From assembly GCF_000772045.1 (NCBI RefSeq), contig NZ_CP009754.1, forward strand, positions 4,340,001 to 4,404,000: DNA of 64,000 bases. Direction: 5' to 3'. The position numbers were made by a program, and so were the translations under genes. The DNA comes from Streptomyces sp. CCM_MD2014 (GTDB taxonomy: Bacteria > Actinomycetota > Actinomycetes > Streptomycetales > Streptomycetaceae). The notes beneath the pieces were generated by a model. That model was given only the letters and a program-made list of their open reading frames with translations. It was not told the origin of the DNA and searched no databases. Shown here piece after piece: positions 10,143 through 18,087 of this stretch (positions are counted from its first letter, which is position 1; the number at the start of each line of letters is the position of its first letter).

Positions 10143-11165
10143 GTGATCAGTGAGACCGCCCTACTGGAATCACCGGCCCTGCGCAGCAGCGTCCTGGACC
10201 GCACCGACGTACTCGACCGCGTCAAGGCGCTGTCCCTATTGCCGGACGGCATGCACGTGACGACGGCGATGGTGGCGACGTACTTCAACGTAACCGTTAA
10301 GACGCTTGAGTCCGTCGTGGAGGACCATCGGGAGGAGCTGCACGACAGTGGCTACCACGTCTTGACGGGTACACAACTGGCCCTCTTCAAGAGGGCCAGT
10401 GGAATCCAGTCGCGCTCCCGCTCACTCGCGCTGTACCCCCGACGCGCCGTCCTCAACGTCGCCATGCTCCTCCGAGACAGCGAAATCGCACGTCAGGTGC
10501 GTGTCTACCTCCTGAACATGGAGTACCTGGCCCGCACACAGCCTGTGGAAAACCCGGTCCCGACAGGTTCCGCCGCCCTCGACTCCCGCATCGACCAGCG
10601 CATCACCCACATCCTCGGCCGGACTGTCGTGCCAATGTTCAACGCCCTGATCGCCGCCTCCGGCGAACACCGCCACGAGCTGATCGAGCTCCGCGAAGAC
10701 ATCGAGAACGTGGAGCGCAAACTCTGCTGGCACCACAAACGCCTCGCCGCCCTCGAAGGCGACACCCCCGACGACGACGTCAGGGCAAAGATCAAGGCCA
10801 TGACATGGCAGGCCTTCGAGCATCACGTCGCCGAACTGCTGCGGCGCGACGGATGCGTCGACGTCGTCGTACGGAAGGCCCGCACCGACCGGGGTATCGA
10901 CATCACCGGCCGCACCGCCGACGGACGCACCGTGGCCGTCCAGTGCAAGAACCGGGCCGGCCGCTGGACCGTGCCCAGTGCGGACATGCAGAAGTTCGCC
11001 GGGGCGGCACGCGCCATCGACCACGTCGACATCGCGCTCTTCGTCGCCACCTGCAACTTCAGTCACGAGTCGGAGGCGATCGCCAAGCTCAGCGGCGTCA
11101 CCACCGTGAACCGCGACGAGCTGGAGGCCTGGAGCGCCGGGGTGCGCCTCAAGGCGCTCCGCTAG
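10143..11165 (+). CDS. Antirepressor-like N-terminus fused to Mrr/REase-like PD-(D/E)XK nuclease domain
   Basis: A 340-residue protein. Residues about 15-135 look like the RhuM/virulence-protein or phage-antirepressor type of DNA-associated domain (YHVLTGTQ, then ALYPRRAVLNVAMLLRDSEIA). A coiled segment spans about 155-205. Residues 220-335 form a restriction-endonuclease fold with Glu226/Glu231, GIDITG (Asp253) and VQCKN (Gln267, Lys269), so the nuclease core looks intact. Mrr-like enzymes cut modified or foreign [10 protein letters not shown] site precedes GTG 10143. The gene is framed by two terminators and sits between pknB and srtE2, which I recall as adjacent in S. coelicolor. It also uses more A/T-ending codons early on, so acquisition is likely. 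No methylase is visible. Confidence 0.75.
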   Translation: MISETALLESPALRSSVLDRTDVLDRVKALSLLPDGMHVTTAMVATYFNVTVKTLESVVEDHREELHDSGYHVLTGTQLALFKRASGIQSRSRSLALYPRRAVLNVAMLLRDSEIARQVRVYLLNMEYLARTQPVENPVPTGSAALDSRIDQRITHILGRTVVPMFNALIAASGEHRHELIELREDIENVERKLCWHHKRLAALEGDTPDDDVRAKIKAMTWQAFEHHVAELLRRDGCVDVVVRKARTDRGIDITGRTADGRTVAVQCKNRAGRWTVPSADMQKFAGAARAIDHVDIALFVATCNFSHESEAIAKLSGVTTVNRDELEAWSAGVRLKALR

Positions 11166-11179
11166 GCACCACGGCAAGA

Positions 11180-11216
11180 GGCCCGAAGCCGCAAGAGCAA
11201 GTTGCGGCTTCGGGCC
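11180..11216. terminator. Bidirectional hairpin between the nuclease gene and srtE2
   Basis: A perfect 15-bp stem (GGCCCGAAGCCGCAA and its complement) with a 7-base loop lies between convergent genes. It can end both the plus-strand nuclease transcript and the minus-strand sortase operon. Confidence 0.8.
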
Positions 11217-11256
11217 TTCGCCATGTTAGGGGACCGACCTCACACGAGGAGATCAG

Positions 11257-12009
11257 TCAGCGCAGTTCCTTGGGCGGCGTCCGCTCCCCGTCCACCTTCT
11301 CCGTGCGGACCAGCTCGCCCCAGACCACGTACCGGTAGCGGCTCGTGTAGACCGGGGTGCAGGTCGTCAGGGTGATGTAGTGGCCGGCCTTCTTCTTGCC
11401 GGACTCCTTGGGGACGGCGTCGAGGACGTCGACGTTGAACTTCGACGTCTCGGGCAGGACGGCGTACGTCTTGTACACGTACCACGTGTCCTTCGTCTCG
11501 AAGACGATCGGGTCGCCCTTCTCGATCTTGTCGATGTTGTGGAACCTCGCCCCGTGCCCGTCCCGGTGGGCGGCGAGCGAGAAGTTGCCCTTCTTGCCCG
11601 AGGCGGGCAGCGTCGCCTTGACCGGGTCGGTGTAGTAGCCGGCCACGCCGTCGTTGAGGATCTTCATCGACGTGCCCTTCTCCACCAGGATGTCGCCGTC
11701 CCCCATCGCCGGGACGTGCAGAAAGCCGATGCCCGCCTTGGTGTCGAGCGCCCCCGGGCCGTCCGGACCCACCCGGTCCTGGGCCCAGTCGTCCCGCACC
11801 TTGTCCGCCTGCTTGTCCGCCGCCCGGTCGGCGACCACGTTGGTCCACCACAGCGAGTAGACGACGAACAGCCCCATCACCAGGCCCGCGGTGATGAGCA
11901 GTTCGCCGAAGACGCTGACCGCCTGCGCGACGATCCGTCCGGGACGACGCCGCCCGCGACCGCGGGCCTCGGCGTGCTCCTGCTGCTCCGTGTCGGTGGT
12001 CGATGCCAC
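11257..12009 (-). CDS. srtE2: Class E sortase (SrtE2)
   Basis: A 250-residue membrane transpeptidase. A basic N-terminus precedes one membrane span (about 32-55). The sortase domain carries His148 (LAAHRDGHG), Cys217 in TLTTCTP and Arg226 in TSRYR, the complete catalytic set. Class E sortases of Streptomyces recognise LAXTG-type signals, attach chaplins and other proteins to peptidoglycan and are needed for aerial growth. It begins with GTG 13 bases after srtE1 and ends the operon. It is shorter than SrtE1, lacking the long cytoplasmic extension. Confidence 0.92.
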   Translation of the reverse strand: MASTTDTEQQEHAEARGRGRRRPGRIVAQAVSVFGELLITAGLVMGLFVVYSLWWTNVVADRAADKQADKVRDDWAQDRVGPDGPGALDTKAGIGFLHVPAMGDGDILVEKGTSMKILNDGVAGYYTDPVKATLPASGKKGNFSLAAHRDGHGARFHNIDKIEKGDPIVFETKDTWYVYKTYAVLPETSKFNVDVLDAVPKESGKKKAGHYITLTTCTPVYTSRYRYVVWGELVRTEKVDGERTPPKELR

Positions 12010-12022
12010 TGGTCATCCGCCC

Positions 12023-13081
12023 TTAACTGACGAGCGCATCCGGCTTGCCCTTGCTGCGCGGCCGTTCCTCGACCATCTTGCCCCACACGATCATGCGGTA
12101 CTTGCTGGTGAACTCCGGCGTGCAGGTGGTGAGGGTGATGTAGCGGCCGGGTCCCTTGAAGCCCGACTGCTTCGGGACCGGGTCCAGCACACTGACGTTG
12201 CTCGGCGACGTCACCGGCAGGATCGACGCCATCTTGTACACGAAGTACTTGTCCTGCGTCTCCACCACGATCGGATCGCCCGGCTCCAGCTTGTTGATGT
12301 ACCGGAACGGCTCGCCGTGCGTGTTGCGGTGGCCCGCGAGTCCGAAGTTGCCGGTCTTGGCGTCCGGCATCGCCGTCTTCAGCCCGCCCTCCGCGTAGTG
12401 CCCGACCATGCCCCGGTCCAGCACCTTCTTGCTGCTGATGCCCTCCGCGATCGGCACCACCACGTCCAGCTTGGGAATGTGCAGCAGCGCGAAGCCCTGC
12501 CCCGGCTCGAACGTCCCGGGATTGCGCTTGCCGCTCGCCCAGTCGTCCTGGAGGTTGCTCGCGGCCCGGTCCGCCTGCGCGTGCGCGCGCACGTTCGTCC
12601 ACCACAGCTGGTAGGTGACGAACAGCAGCATCAACACACCGGTCGTGATGAAGATCTCGCCTATCGCCCGGCTGGCGATCACCGCGGCCCCGGGCTTGCG
12701 CGCCCGCGCCTGCCGACGGGCCTCCACGCGCGACAGAGGCGCCTTCGCCGGCTCCTCGGCCTCAGCCTCCGTCGACTGCCCCCGGGGCGCCCCACGGCGC
12801 CCGTGACGCCGTTTCGCGGCCTTCCTGCGAGCCGCCCGTCCGCCCCCCACGGGACCGTCCCCGGCAATACCCGTCCCGGCGTCCGCCCGCCGCACCGGGG
12901 ACTCCGGGATCCGCAGCGCCATCGTCTCGTCGTCGGCCGGCGGCGCCTGGTACTCCGCCCCGGACGCGAACTCCTCGCGCCGACCGCCCCCGAACGCACC
13001 GGAATCCCCGTACGGCTGCCCGTACGAGGATCCCTGGTCACCGGCCGTGCCGGAGTCGCGCTCGGGGCGCAGCGCGGTCAC
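12023..13081 (-). CDS. srtE1: Class E sortase (SrtE1)
   Basis: A 352-residue sortase with a long, disordered, Arg-rich cytoplasmic part (1-145), a membrane span near 150-170 and a catalytic domain with His251, Cys320 (TLTTCTP) and Arg329. The length and residue numbers match what I remember for S. coelicolor SrtE1. GTG 13081 is chosen because it overlaps the pabA stop in GTGA. The second sortase follows directly. The pair anchors LAXTG proteins, including chaplins, to the wall; no LAXTG substrate is evident in this window. Confidence 0.93.
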   Translation of the reverse strand: MTALRPERDSGTAGDQGSSYGQPYGDSGAFGGGRREEFASGAEYQAPPADDETMALRIPESPVRRADAGTGIAGDGPVGGGRAARRKAAKRRHGRRGAPRGQSTEAEAEEPAKAPLSRVEARRQARARKPGAAVIASRAIGEIFITTGVLMLLFVTYQLWWTNVRAHAQADRAASNLQDDWASGKRNPGTFEPGQGFALLHIPKLDVVVPIAEGISSKKVLDRGMVGHYAEGGLKTAMPDAKTGNFGLAGHRNTHGEPFRYINKLEPGDPIVVETQDKYFVYKMASILPVTSPSNVSVLDPVPKQSGFKGPGRYITLTTCTPEFTSKYRMIVWGKMVEERPRSKGKPDALVS

Positions 13082-13716
13082 GCCGTGGCCCTGCCCACCA
13101 CCGGGGCGAGCCCCGCCGACCTCGCCACCGCGTCCCGGTCGCCGCACTCCGCCAGCCAGTTGGCCAGCATCCGGTGCCCGTGCTCGGTCAGCACCGACTC
13201 CGGGTGGAACTGCACGCCCTCGACGAGCAGTTCCCGGTGGCGCAGACCCATCACGATCCCGTCCGGCGTCCGGGCCGTCACCTCCAGCTCCGCGGGCACC
13301 GTGCCCGGCTCCGCCGCCAACGAGTGGTACCGCGTCGCCGTGAACGGCGAGGGCAGGCCCGCGAAGACGCCCCGGCCCGTGTGCTCCACCGGCGAGGTCT
13401 TGCCGTGCAGCAGCTCCGGCGCCCGGCCCACCACACCGCCGTACGCCACCTGCATCGACTGCATGCCCAGGCACACGCCGAAGACCGGCACCCCGGTCGC
13501 CGCGCAGTGCCGGACCATGTCGACGCAGACGCCCGCCTGCTCCGGCGTACCCGGGCCGGGCGAAAGGAGCACGCCGTCGAAACCGTCCTGGGCGTGGGCC
13601 GTCGAGACCTCGTCGTTGCGCAGCACCTCGCACTCGGCGCCGAGTTGGTAGAGGTACTGGACCAGGTTGAAGACGAAGCTGTCGTAGTTGTCGACGACGA
13701 GGATGCGCGCGCTCAC
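13078..13716 (-). CDS. pabA: Glutamine amidotransferase, aminodeoxychorismate/anthranilate synthase component II
   Basis: A 212-residue class I glutamine amidotransferase. Motifs are VVDNYDSFVFNLVQYL at the start, the oxyanion region LLSPGPGTPEQAG, the nucleophile loop GVCLGMQSMQ and the C-terminal HPESVLTEHG carrying the His-Glu pair. It supplies ammonia to a chorismate-using partner (PabB for folate or TrpE for tryptophan), which is not in the window. The GTG start overlaps the upstream membrane-protein stop and its own stop overlaps srtE1, so it lies in a tightly coupled operon of otherwise envelope genes. PabA versus TrpG cannot be decided from sequence alone. Confidence 0.92.
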   Translation of the reverse strand: MSARILVVDNYDSFVFNLVQYLYQLGAECEVLRNDEVSTAHAQDGFDGVLLSPGPGTPEQAGVCVDMVRHCAATGVPVFGVCLGMQSMQVAYGGVVGRAPELLHGKTSPVEHTGRGVFAGLPSPFTATRYHSLAAEPGTVPAELEVTARTPDGIVMGLRHRELLVEGVQFHPESVLTEHGHRMLANWLAECGDRDAVARSAGLAPVVGRATA

Positions 13717-13874
13717 TGGTTGTCCACCGTCACATCGTTGAAGGGCAGCAGCGGTTCGGCCCACGGGAAGACGTACTGGAACAGGACGTAGACCACGATC
13801 ATCGCCAGCATGAGCGAGAGCAGCGCCTTCACCCACGCGTTTCCCGGCAGATGCCGCCAGATCCAGCCGTACAT
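13713..13874 (-). CDS. Small single-span membrane protein
   Basis: A 53-residue protein starting MYGWIWRHLPGN, with one membrane span (about 14-36, rich in Leu/Val/Met) and a short polar tail ending VDNQ. ATG 13874 is preferred over an upstream in-frame start at 13922 because GGAAGGGACGGC directly precedes it and the membrane protein begins there. The stop overlaps the pabA start by 4 bases. Function is unknown; such a protein is conserved at this place in streptomycetes as I recall. Confidence 0.75.
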   Translation of the reverse strand: MYGWIWRHLPGNAWVKALLSLMLAMIVVYVLFQYVFPWAEPLLPFNDVTVDNQ

Positions 13875-13955
13875 GCCGTCCCTTCCGTCGCACCACGACG
13901 CCACACTCACGCCGTACCGCACCAGACTAGCGGCGCGGGACCCTCGGGAACGGCC

Positions 13956-14735
13956 CTAATCCACAGGCTGGGCATAGTGCAGGTCCGCCGTGCCCGGGTA
14001 GCCCGGCAGCGTCACCCGCCCGTCGTCCTCGACCTTCCAGCCGAGCCCGTACACGTTGACGTACACCATGTAGTTCTGGATCGCCGGCGACTTGGCCAGC
14101 GCGTTCTTCAGCCGCTCCGGGTCGCCGACCGCCTGGATCCTGTACGGCGGCGAGTAGACGCGGCCCTGCAGGATCAGGGTGTTCCCCACGCAGCGCACCG
14201 CGCTGGTGGAGATCAGCCGCTGGTCCATCACCTTGATGCCCTCCGCGCCGCCCTGCCACAGCGCGTTCACCACGGCCTGCAGGTCCTGCTGGTGGATCAC
14301 CAGGTAGTCGGGCTGCGGCTCCGGGTAACCGGGCAGCTTCGCGGTGGCGTCCGGCGGGGCGTCGTCGAGCGTGACGGTGATCGCCTCACCCTTCAGCTTC
14401 TGCGTACCCGCCTTCTTCTCCAGCGCGGCGAGTTCGTCGTCCTCCGACTGCGTCCGGCCGTCGTCGCGCTCGGCGAGCGATTCGACCTCCTCGCGCAGGG
14501 CTCCGTTCGACTCCTCCAGATCACCGTTCTCCCGGCTGCGCTCGTGGATGAGATCGGACAACTTGAGCAAAGAGGCGTCCGTACGGATATTGGTGCCCTT
14601 CGCGGTATTGAAGCTGGTGAAGAAAATTAGTCCCGCGAGCGCGAAGACGGCCGCCGTGAGAACCCGCACGGGCCGGAAACGGCGCCGTCGGGCAGGGCTG
14701 GATCCCGTTCCGGGGGAGTCGGCAGAATTGCTCAA
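13956..14735 (-). CDS. DUF881 family membrane protein
   Basis: A 259-residue protein. A basic N-terminus leads into one membrane span (about 25-45), a coiled-coil-like Glu/Asp-rich region (60-115) and an extracytoplasmic DUF881 domain (125-259) with [20 protein letters not shown] and [16 protein letters not shown]. The start is TTG 14735, with AAGGG about 6 bases upstream. DUF881 proteins often lie near division or wall genes in Gram-positives; biochemical role unknown. It is divergent from crgA and 81 bases upstream of the small membrane protein gene, which it may co-transcribe. Confidence 0.88.
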   Translation of the reverse strand: MSNSADSPGTGSSPARRRRFRPVRVLTAAVFALAGLIFFTSFNTAKGTNIRTDASLLKLSDLIHERSRENGDLEESNGALREEVESLAERDDGRTQSEDDELAALEKKAGTQKLKGEAITVTLDDAPPDATAKLPGYPEPQPDYLVIHQQDLQAVVNALWQGGAEGIKVMDQRLISTSAVRCVGNTLILQGRVYSPPYRIQAVGDPERLKNALAKSPAIQNYMVYVNVYGLGWKVEDDGRVTLPGYPGTADLHYAQPVD

Positions 14736-14887
14736 CGTACCCTTATCTCCTTCGGCGCCACGGAAGGACTACGCTAACGGACGCCCGGGGGAGCGCTCAG
14801 AGTCCCCTTGTCCCCGTGTACGCCGCCCACCGAGACCGACCCCCGTTCCCTGCGCGGCCACGCAGCGCATCGACAGGAGAGACCCTC

Positions 14888-15142
14888 GTGCCGAAGTCAC
14901 GTATCCGCAAGAAGGCCGATTACACGCCGCCGCCCTCCAAGCAGACGGCCAGTATCAAGCTGACCAACCGCAGCTGGGTCGCGCCGGTCATGCTGGCCAT
15001 GTTCATCATCGGCCTGGCCTGGATCGTCGTCTTCTACGTCACCGACGGTTCCCTGCCCATCGACTCGCTGGGCAACTGGAACATCGTGGTGGGCTTCGGT
15101 TTCATCGCCGCGGGGTTCGGCGTCTCGACGCAGTGGAAGTAG
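14888..15142 (+). CDS. crgA: Cell division protein CrgA
   Basis: An 84-residue membrane protein with a basic N-terminus ([15 protein letters not shown]) and two membrane spans (about 32-52 and 64-81). This is the standard CrgA layout. In Streptomyces CrgA modulates FtsZ ring formation and sporulation septation; in mycobacteria it recruits FtsI and other divisome parts. GTG 14888 has GGAGA upstream. It is monocistronic, divergent from the DUF881 gene, and followed by a DnaA-box cluster. Confidence 0.95.
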   Translation: MPKSRIRKKADYTPPPSKQTASIKLTNRSWVAPVMLAMFIIGLAWIVVFYVTDGSLPIDSLGNWNIVVGFGFIAAGFGVSTQWK

Positions 15143-15187
15143 CGCGGCGGTAGTCCCCGAAGGCTCTGCCCAGGGGTATTCACCGAG

Positions 15188-15401
15188 TTATCCACAGGCG
15201 CTGTCCACACGCTGGGGAAAAGAAAGACGATCTGTGGATAACCCGCCGGACATTGACGCCGGTGTGACGGAAGTATCGGCTGACCCCAGGCTCCGAAAAC
15301 GTGTTCGCCCCCTGCCTGACCTGCGCAAACACTGGTCAGTGACAGGGGGCACACCTGTTCCCGGCACGCTGTGCACAAGATCCGGCACCTTCTGTGGACA
15401 A
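15188..15401. promoter_or_regulatory. DnaA-box cluster outside oriC (crgA-rhomboid gap)
   Basis: Five 9-mers fit the DnaA box: TTATCCACA at 15188-15196, CTGTCCACA at 15201-15209, TGTGGATAA at 15233-15241, TGTGCACAA at 15370-15378 and TGTGGACAA at 15393-15401. Three are perfect. Between the groups is a nested inverted repeat (8-bp stem 15307-15314/15343-15350, inner 6-bp stem 15316-15321/15334-15339). High-affinity DnaA-box clusters near but outside oriC (H69, H24, D78) are published for S. coelicolor as titration sites; this is probably an equivalent. Confidence 0.8.
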
Positions 15402-15409
15402 CGGGGTGC

Positions 15410-16318
15410 TCAGGTGAGCTGAGCCGTCCTCAACAGGGTCAGTCCGACGACGGCCACGAGGACCAGCGCACAGGCGCCGTACTGCACGAGCGTCCGCCGC
15501 TCACGCGGGGCGTGGAGCATGGCGAAGCCGATGACACCGCCGGCGACGAGGCCGCCGAGATGGGCCTGCCAGGAGATGCCGTCGCGGGAGAAGGTGAAGA
15601 TCAGGCTGATCACCAACAGGATGACGACCGGCCGCATGTCGGCATTGCGTCGGCGCACGAGCGCGGCAGTGGCGCCGAAGAGGCCGAAGATGGCGCCGGA
15701 GGCGCCGAGCGAGGGCTGGTTCGGCTCGGCGATCAGGTAGGCGAGGGCACTGCCCGCCAGTCCGGAGCAGAAGTAGAGGGCGAGGTAGCGGACACGCCCC
15801 AGGGCCCCTTCGAGCGGCCCACCGAGCCACCAGAGGCTGATCATGTTGAACAGGATGTGCATGTAGCCGGTGTGCAGGAATGTCGCGGTCAGCAGCCGGT
15901 ACCACTGGCCCTCGGCGACGCCCTCCACCGGGCCGGGAAACGTGATGTAGGCCTGGCCGAGCAGCTCGAACCGCTGGGTGAAGCGATCGCCGACGGCGAG
16001 CTGGACCACGAAGAGGGCCAGGTTGACCCCGATCAGAACCTTGGTGACCAGATACGGGTCGGCGGCGACCGTGCCGCCCGCGAGCGTACGGGGCCGAGCG
16101 GCGGCCGGGGCCGGTCCCTTGGCCCCCGGGGTGCGGCCTGCGGCGCAGTCGGGGCAGTGGAAGCCCACCGACGCGTTGACCATGCAGTCCGGGCAGATGG
16201 GCCGTTCGCAGCGGGTGCAGCGGATGCCGGTCTCGCGGTCGGGGTGGCGATAGCAGCCGGGCAGGCTCTGGGCTCCCGGCGGGCCGGCGTCCGGTGGTCC
16301 GGCGGCCGCGTGGTCCAT
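15410..16318 (-). CDS. Rhomboid intramembrane serine protease with N-terminal zinc-ribbon
   Basis: A 302-residue protein. Residues 20-62 carry paired Cys/His motifs (CYRHPDRET, CTRCERPICPDC, HCPDC), a small B-box/zinc-ribbon-like segment. Residues 95-300 form a rhomboid domain with about six to seven spans, the catalytic GASGAIFG serine and the later His in WQAHLGG. The enzyme cuts transmembrane segments; substrates are unknown. It is transcribed toward the DnaA-box cluster. A hairpin (16363-16392) separates it from the upstream cyclophilin gene. Confidence 0.92.
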   Translation of the reverse strand: MDHAAAGPPDAGPPGAQSLPGCYRHPDRETGIRCTRCERPICPDCMVNASVGFHCPDCAAGRTPGAKGPAPAAARPRTLAGGTVAADPYLVTKVLIGVNLALFVVQLAVGDRFTQRFELLGQAYITFPGPVEGVAEGQWYRLLTATFLHTGYMHILFNMISLWWLGGPLEGALGRVRYLALYFCSGLAGSALAYLIAEPNQPSLGASGAIFGLFGATAALVRRRNADMRPVVILLVISLIFTFSRDGISWQAHLGGLVAGGVIGFAMLHAPRERRTLVQYGACALVLVAVVGLTLLRTAQLT

Positions 16319-16362
16319 GGCATCCCCTCGGTCGTCCTGCGGGCGGTGTGTGCAGATGCACC

Positions 16363-16392
16363 GCCCCGCCCCTTTGTACGGATGGGCGGGGC
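16363..16392. terminator. Hairpin between ppi and the rhomboid gene
   Basis: A perfect 9-bp stem GCCCCGCCC/GGGCGGGGC with a 12-base loop lies just past the cyclophilin stop on the minus strand. With no T-run it may only partly separate the two genes. Confidence 0.55.
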
Positions 16393-16420
16393 GTTTGGTT
16401 CCTGCCCGGTGTGCGGGGGG

Positions 16421-16954
16421 TCAGGCGTCGCGGGTCTCGACGACGACCGACTCGATGACGATGTCCTCGAGGGGGCGTTCGGTGCGGGGGTTGGTCCGGG
16501 TGGCGGCGATGGTGTCGACGACCTTCTGGCTGGCCGCGTCGGTCACTTCGCCGAAGATCGTGTGCTTGCGGTTGAGCCAGGTGGTCGGGGAGACGGTGAT
16601 GAAGAACTGGGAGCCGTTGGTGTTCGGGCCGGCGTTGGCCATGGCCATCAGGTAGGGCTTGTGGAAGGTGAGGTCGGGGTGGAACTCGTCGGGGAACTGG
16701 TAGCCGGGGTCGCCGGTGCCGTTGCCCAGCGGGTCGCCGCCCTGGATCATGAAGCCGCTGAGGACCCGGTGGAAGACGGTGCCGTCGTAGAGCCGGGCCG
16801 TGGACTTCTGACCGGTGGCGGGGTGGGTCCACTCCCGCTCGCCGCGGGCCAGCTCGACAAAGTTCTTGACCGTCCGGGGCGCGTGGTTCGGCAGCAGCCG
16901 GACCTCGATGTCACCTTGGCTGGTCTTCAGGGTGGCGTAGAGCTGCTCGGCCAC
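16421..16954 (-). CDS. ppiA: Cyclophilin-type peptidyl-prolyl cis-trans isomerase
   Basis: A 177-residue cytosolic cyclophilin (no signal peptide). Active-site motifs are FHRVLSGFMIQGGDP (catalytic Arg, Phe, Gln), MAMANAGPNTNGSQFFIT and HTIFGEV. It catalyses proline isomerisation in folding. The start is GTG 16954, with GGAAGG 7 bases upstream. Length and motifs are typical for single-domain bacterial cyclophilins. Confidence 0.95.
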   Translation of the reverse strand: MAEQLYATLKTSQGDIEVRLLPNHAPRTVKNFVELARGEREWTHPATGQKSTARLYDGTVFHRVLSGFMIQGGDPLGNGTGDPGYQFPDEFHPDLTFHKPYLMAMANAGPNTNGSQFFITVSPTTWLNRKHTIFGEVTDAASQKVVDTIAATRTNPRTERPLEDIVIESVVVETRDA

Positions 16955-17274
16955 GGTGTGCCTTCCGTCGTCCTGTGGTGCGCACCGATCCTCGCACGGT
17001 CGGGGGCGCGCCCGGTGCTCTTACCGCTGGGTCACGAGCGTGGGGGGCCGATCCGTGGCATGGTCGTGGGCAGGCTCGTGTTGCCCGGTATTCATCGGTT
17101 ATTGACGTTGATCAGCTCTTGTTCGCATCTTCATCACCGCTTGTCCCAGAGGTCCCGGCGGCATCGTCCGTGACCCGGATGCCCGCCCTCGCATGCCTGG
17201 CGGTGCGTCCCCAGGCATGATCCGTAAAAGGGTGGAAAGTCGAATTACCGTACGCCACCGAGGAGGAGGAACCC
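16955..17274. other. Divergent promoter region of ppiA and the DUF5324 gene
   Basis: A 320-base gap with no gene. A relatively A+T-rich stretch (about 17090-17140) contains TTGACG at 17102-17107, a possible -35 for the plus-strand gene, but the matching -10 is poor. A strong GAGGAGGAGG ribosome site ends the gap. Confidence 0.4.
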
Positions 17275-17976
17275 GTGACCCGCATCGACAGCGTGCGCGC
17301 CGCGACCGGTTCGGCGAAGGACAGCGTGCTGCACGCCGCGGAAGTGGTGGCGCCCTACGCCGACACGGCCAAGGACAGGGCCGCTCACTATGCACAGGAG
17401 GCGCGCGTACGGCTGGCGCCCAAGGTGTCGCAGGCCACGTGCCAGGCGCGTCTTCAGTACGGCACGCATGTCGCGCCGCGGCTGGAACAGGCGCGTACGC
17501 ATGTGCCGCCGAAGATGGACGCGGCCGCTCAGGAGGCCGCGGTCCGTGCCCGGCTCGCCGCTCGGCAGGCGGCCGACTACTCACGTCCGAGGATCGAGCA
17601 GGCGGTGGCCGCGGCCGGCCCCGTGCGCGACGAGGCGACGGCGCGGGGTGCCGCCGCGCTGGCCGCGTTGCGTGGTCAGGTGACGGCGAAGGAGATCCAG
17701 AGGCTGACGCGCAGGCACCAGCGTCGGGCCAGGGTCGGCCGGGTCGCCAAGGTTCTCGCGGTGGTGGGTGTCGTCGCGGGCGGCGCCTTCGCCGCGTGGA
17801 AGTGGTGGGACAAGCAGGCCAACCCGGACTGGCTGGTGGAGCCGCCGGAGGCGACGGAGGTGCCCGAGTCGGGTCGGCTGACCTCGGTGGACGGTACCGG
17901 TGAGGCGATTCTCGATCCCGAGGTGCAGGCCAAGCAGGCCCAGGAGGAGGCGGCCGAGGGCGACGAGCCCCGCTGA
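17275..17976 (+). CDS. DUF5324 family membrane-associated protein
   Basis: A 233-residue Ala-rich protein. Residues 1-150 are mostly amphipathic helix with repeated Ala/Arg/Glu patterns (DSVLHAAEVVAPYADTAKDR and similar). A basic segment RLTRRHQRRARVGR precedes one membrane span (about 162-182, ending in WKWWDK), and the tail is acidic. I recall the family as DUF5324, restricted to streptomycetes and relatives; function unknown. The start is GTG 17275 behind GAGGAGGAGG. It converges on uppS with a shared terminator and a parS site between. Confidence 0.8.
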   Translation: MTRIDSVRAATGSAKDSVLHAAEVVAPYADTAKDRAAHYAQEARVRLAPKVSQATCQARLQYGTHVAPRLEQARTHVPPKMDAAAQEAAVRARLAARQAADYSRPRIEQAVAAAGPVRDEATARGAAALAALRGQVTAKEIQRLTRRHQRRARVGRVAKVLAVVGVVAGGAFAAWKWWDKQANPDWLVEPPEATEVPESGRLTSVDGTGEAILDPEVQAKQAQEEAAEGDEPR

Positions 17977-18021
17977 TCCTCGCTGTTCGCCGGCAGTTCT
18001 GGCGTTGGCTGCAGTCTTGCG

Positions 18022-18065
18022 GCCGAGGGGCGGGAGGCCCTGGTCCGGGTCTCCCGCCCCTCGGC
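18022..18065. terminator. Bidirectional terminator between the DUF5324 gene and uppS
   Basis: A perfect 15-bp stem (GCCGAGGGGCGGGAG and its complement) with a 14-base loop lies between convergent genes. It is followed 3 bases later by a parS site. Confidence 0.85.
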
Positions 18066-18068
18066 GTT

Positions 18069-18082
18069 GTTTCACGTGAAAC
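18069..18082. promoter_or_regulatory. parS centromere site (ParB binding)
   Basis: A perfect 14-bp palindrome GTTTCACGTGAAAC, the Streptomyces parS consensus. It lies outside coding sequence, between a bidirectional terminator and the uppS stop, about 25 kb left of oriC. Confidence 0.97.
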
Positions 18083-18087
18083 GGCGC

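Noticed and set aside
12023-13633. A 536-residue sortase reading through the pabA region
   Set aside because: The part before 13081 is antisense-like shadow of pabA in another frame; the GTGA overlap start gives the usual 352 residues.
13957-13966. Single TAATCCACA near the DUF881 stop as a DnaA site
   Set aside because: An isolated, imperfect box without neighbours is expected by chance.
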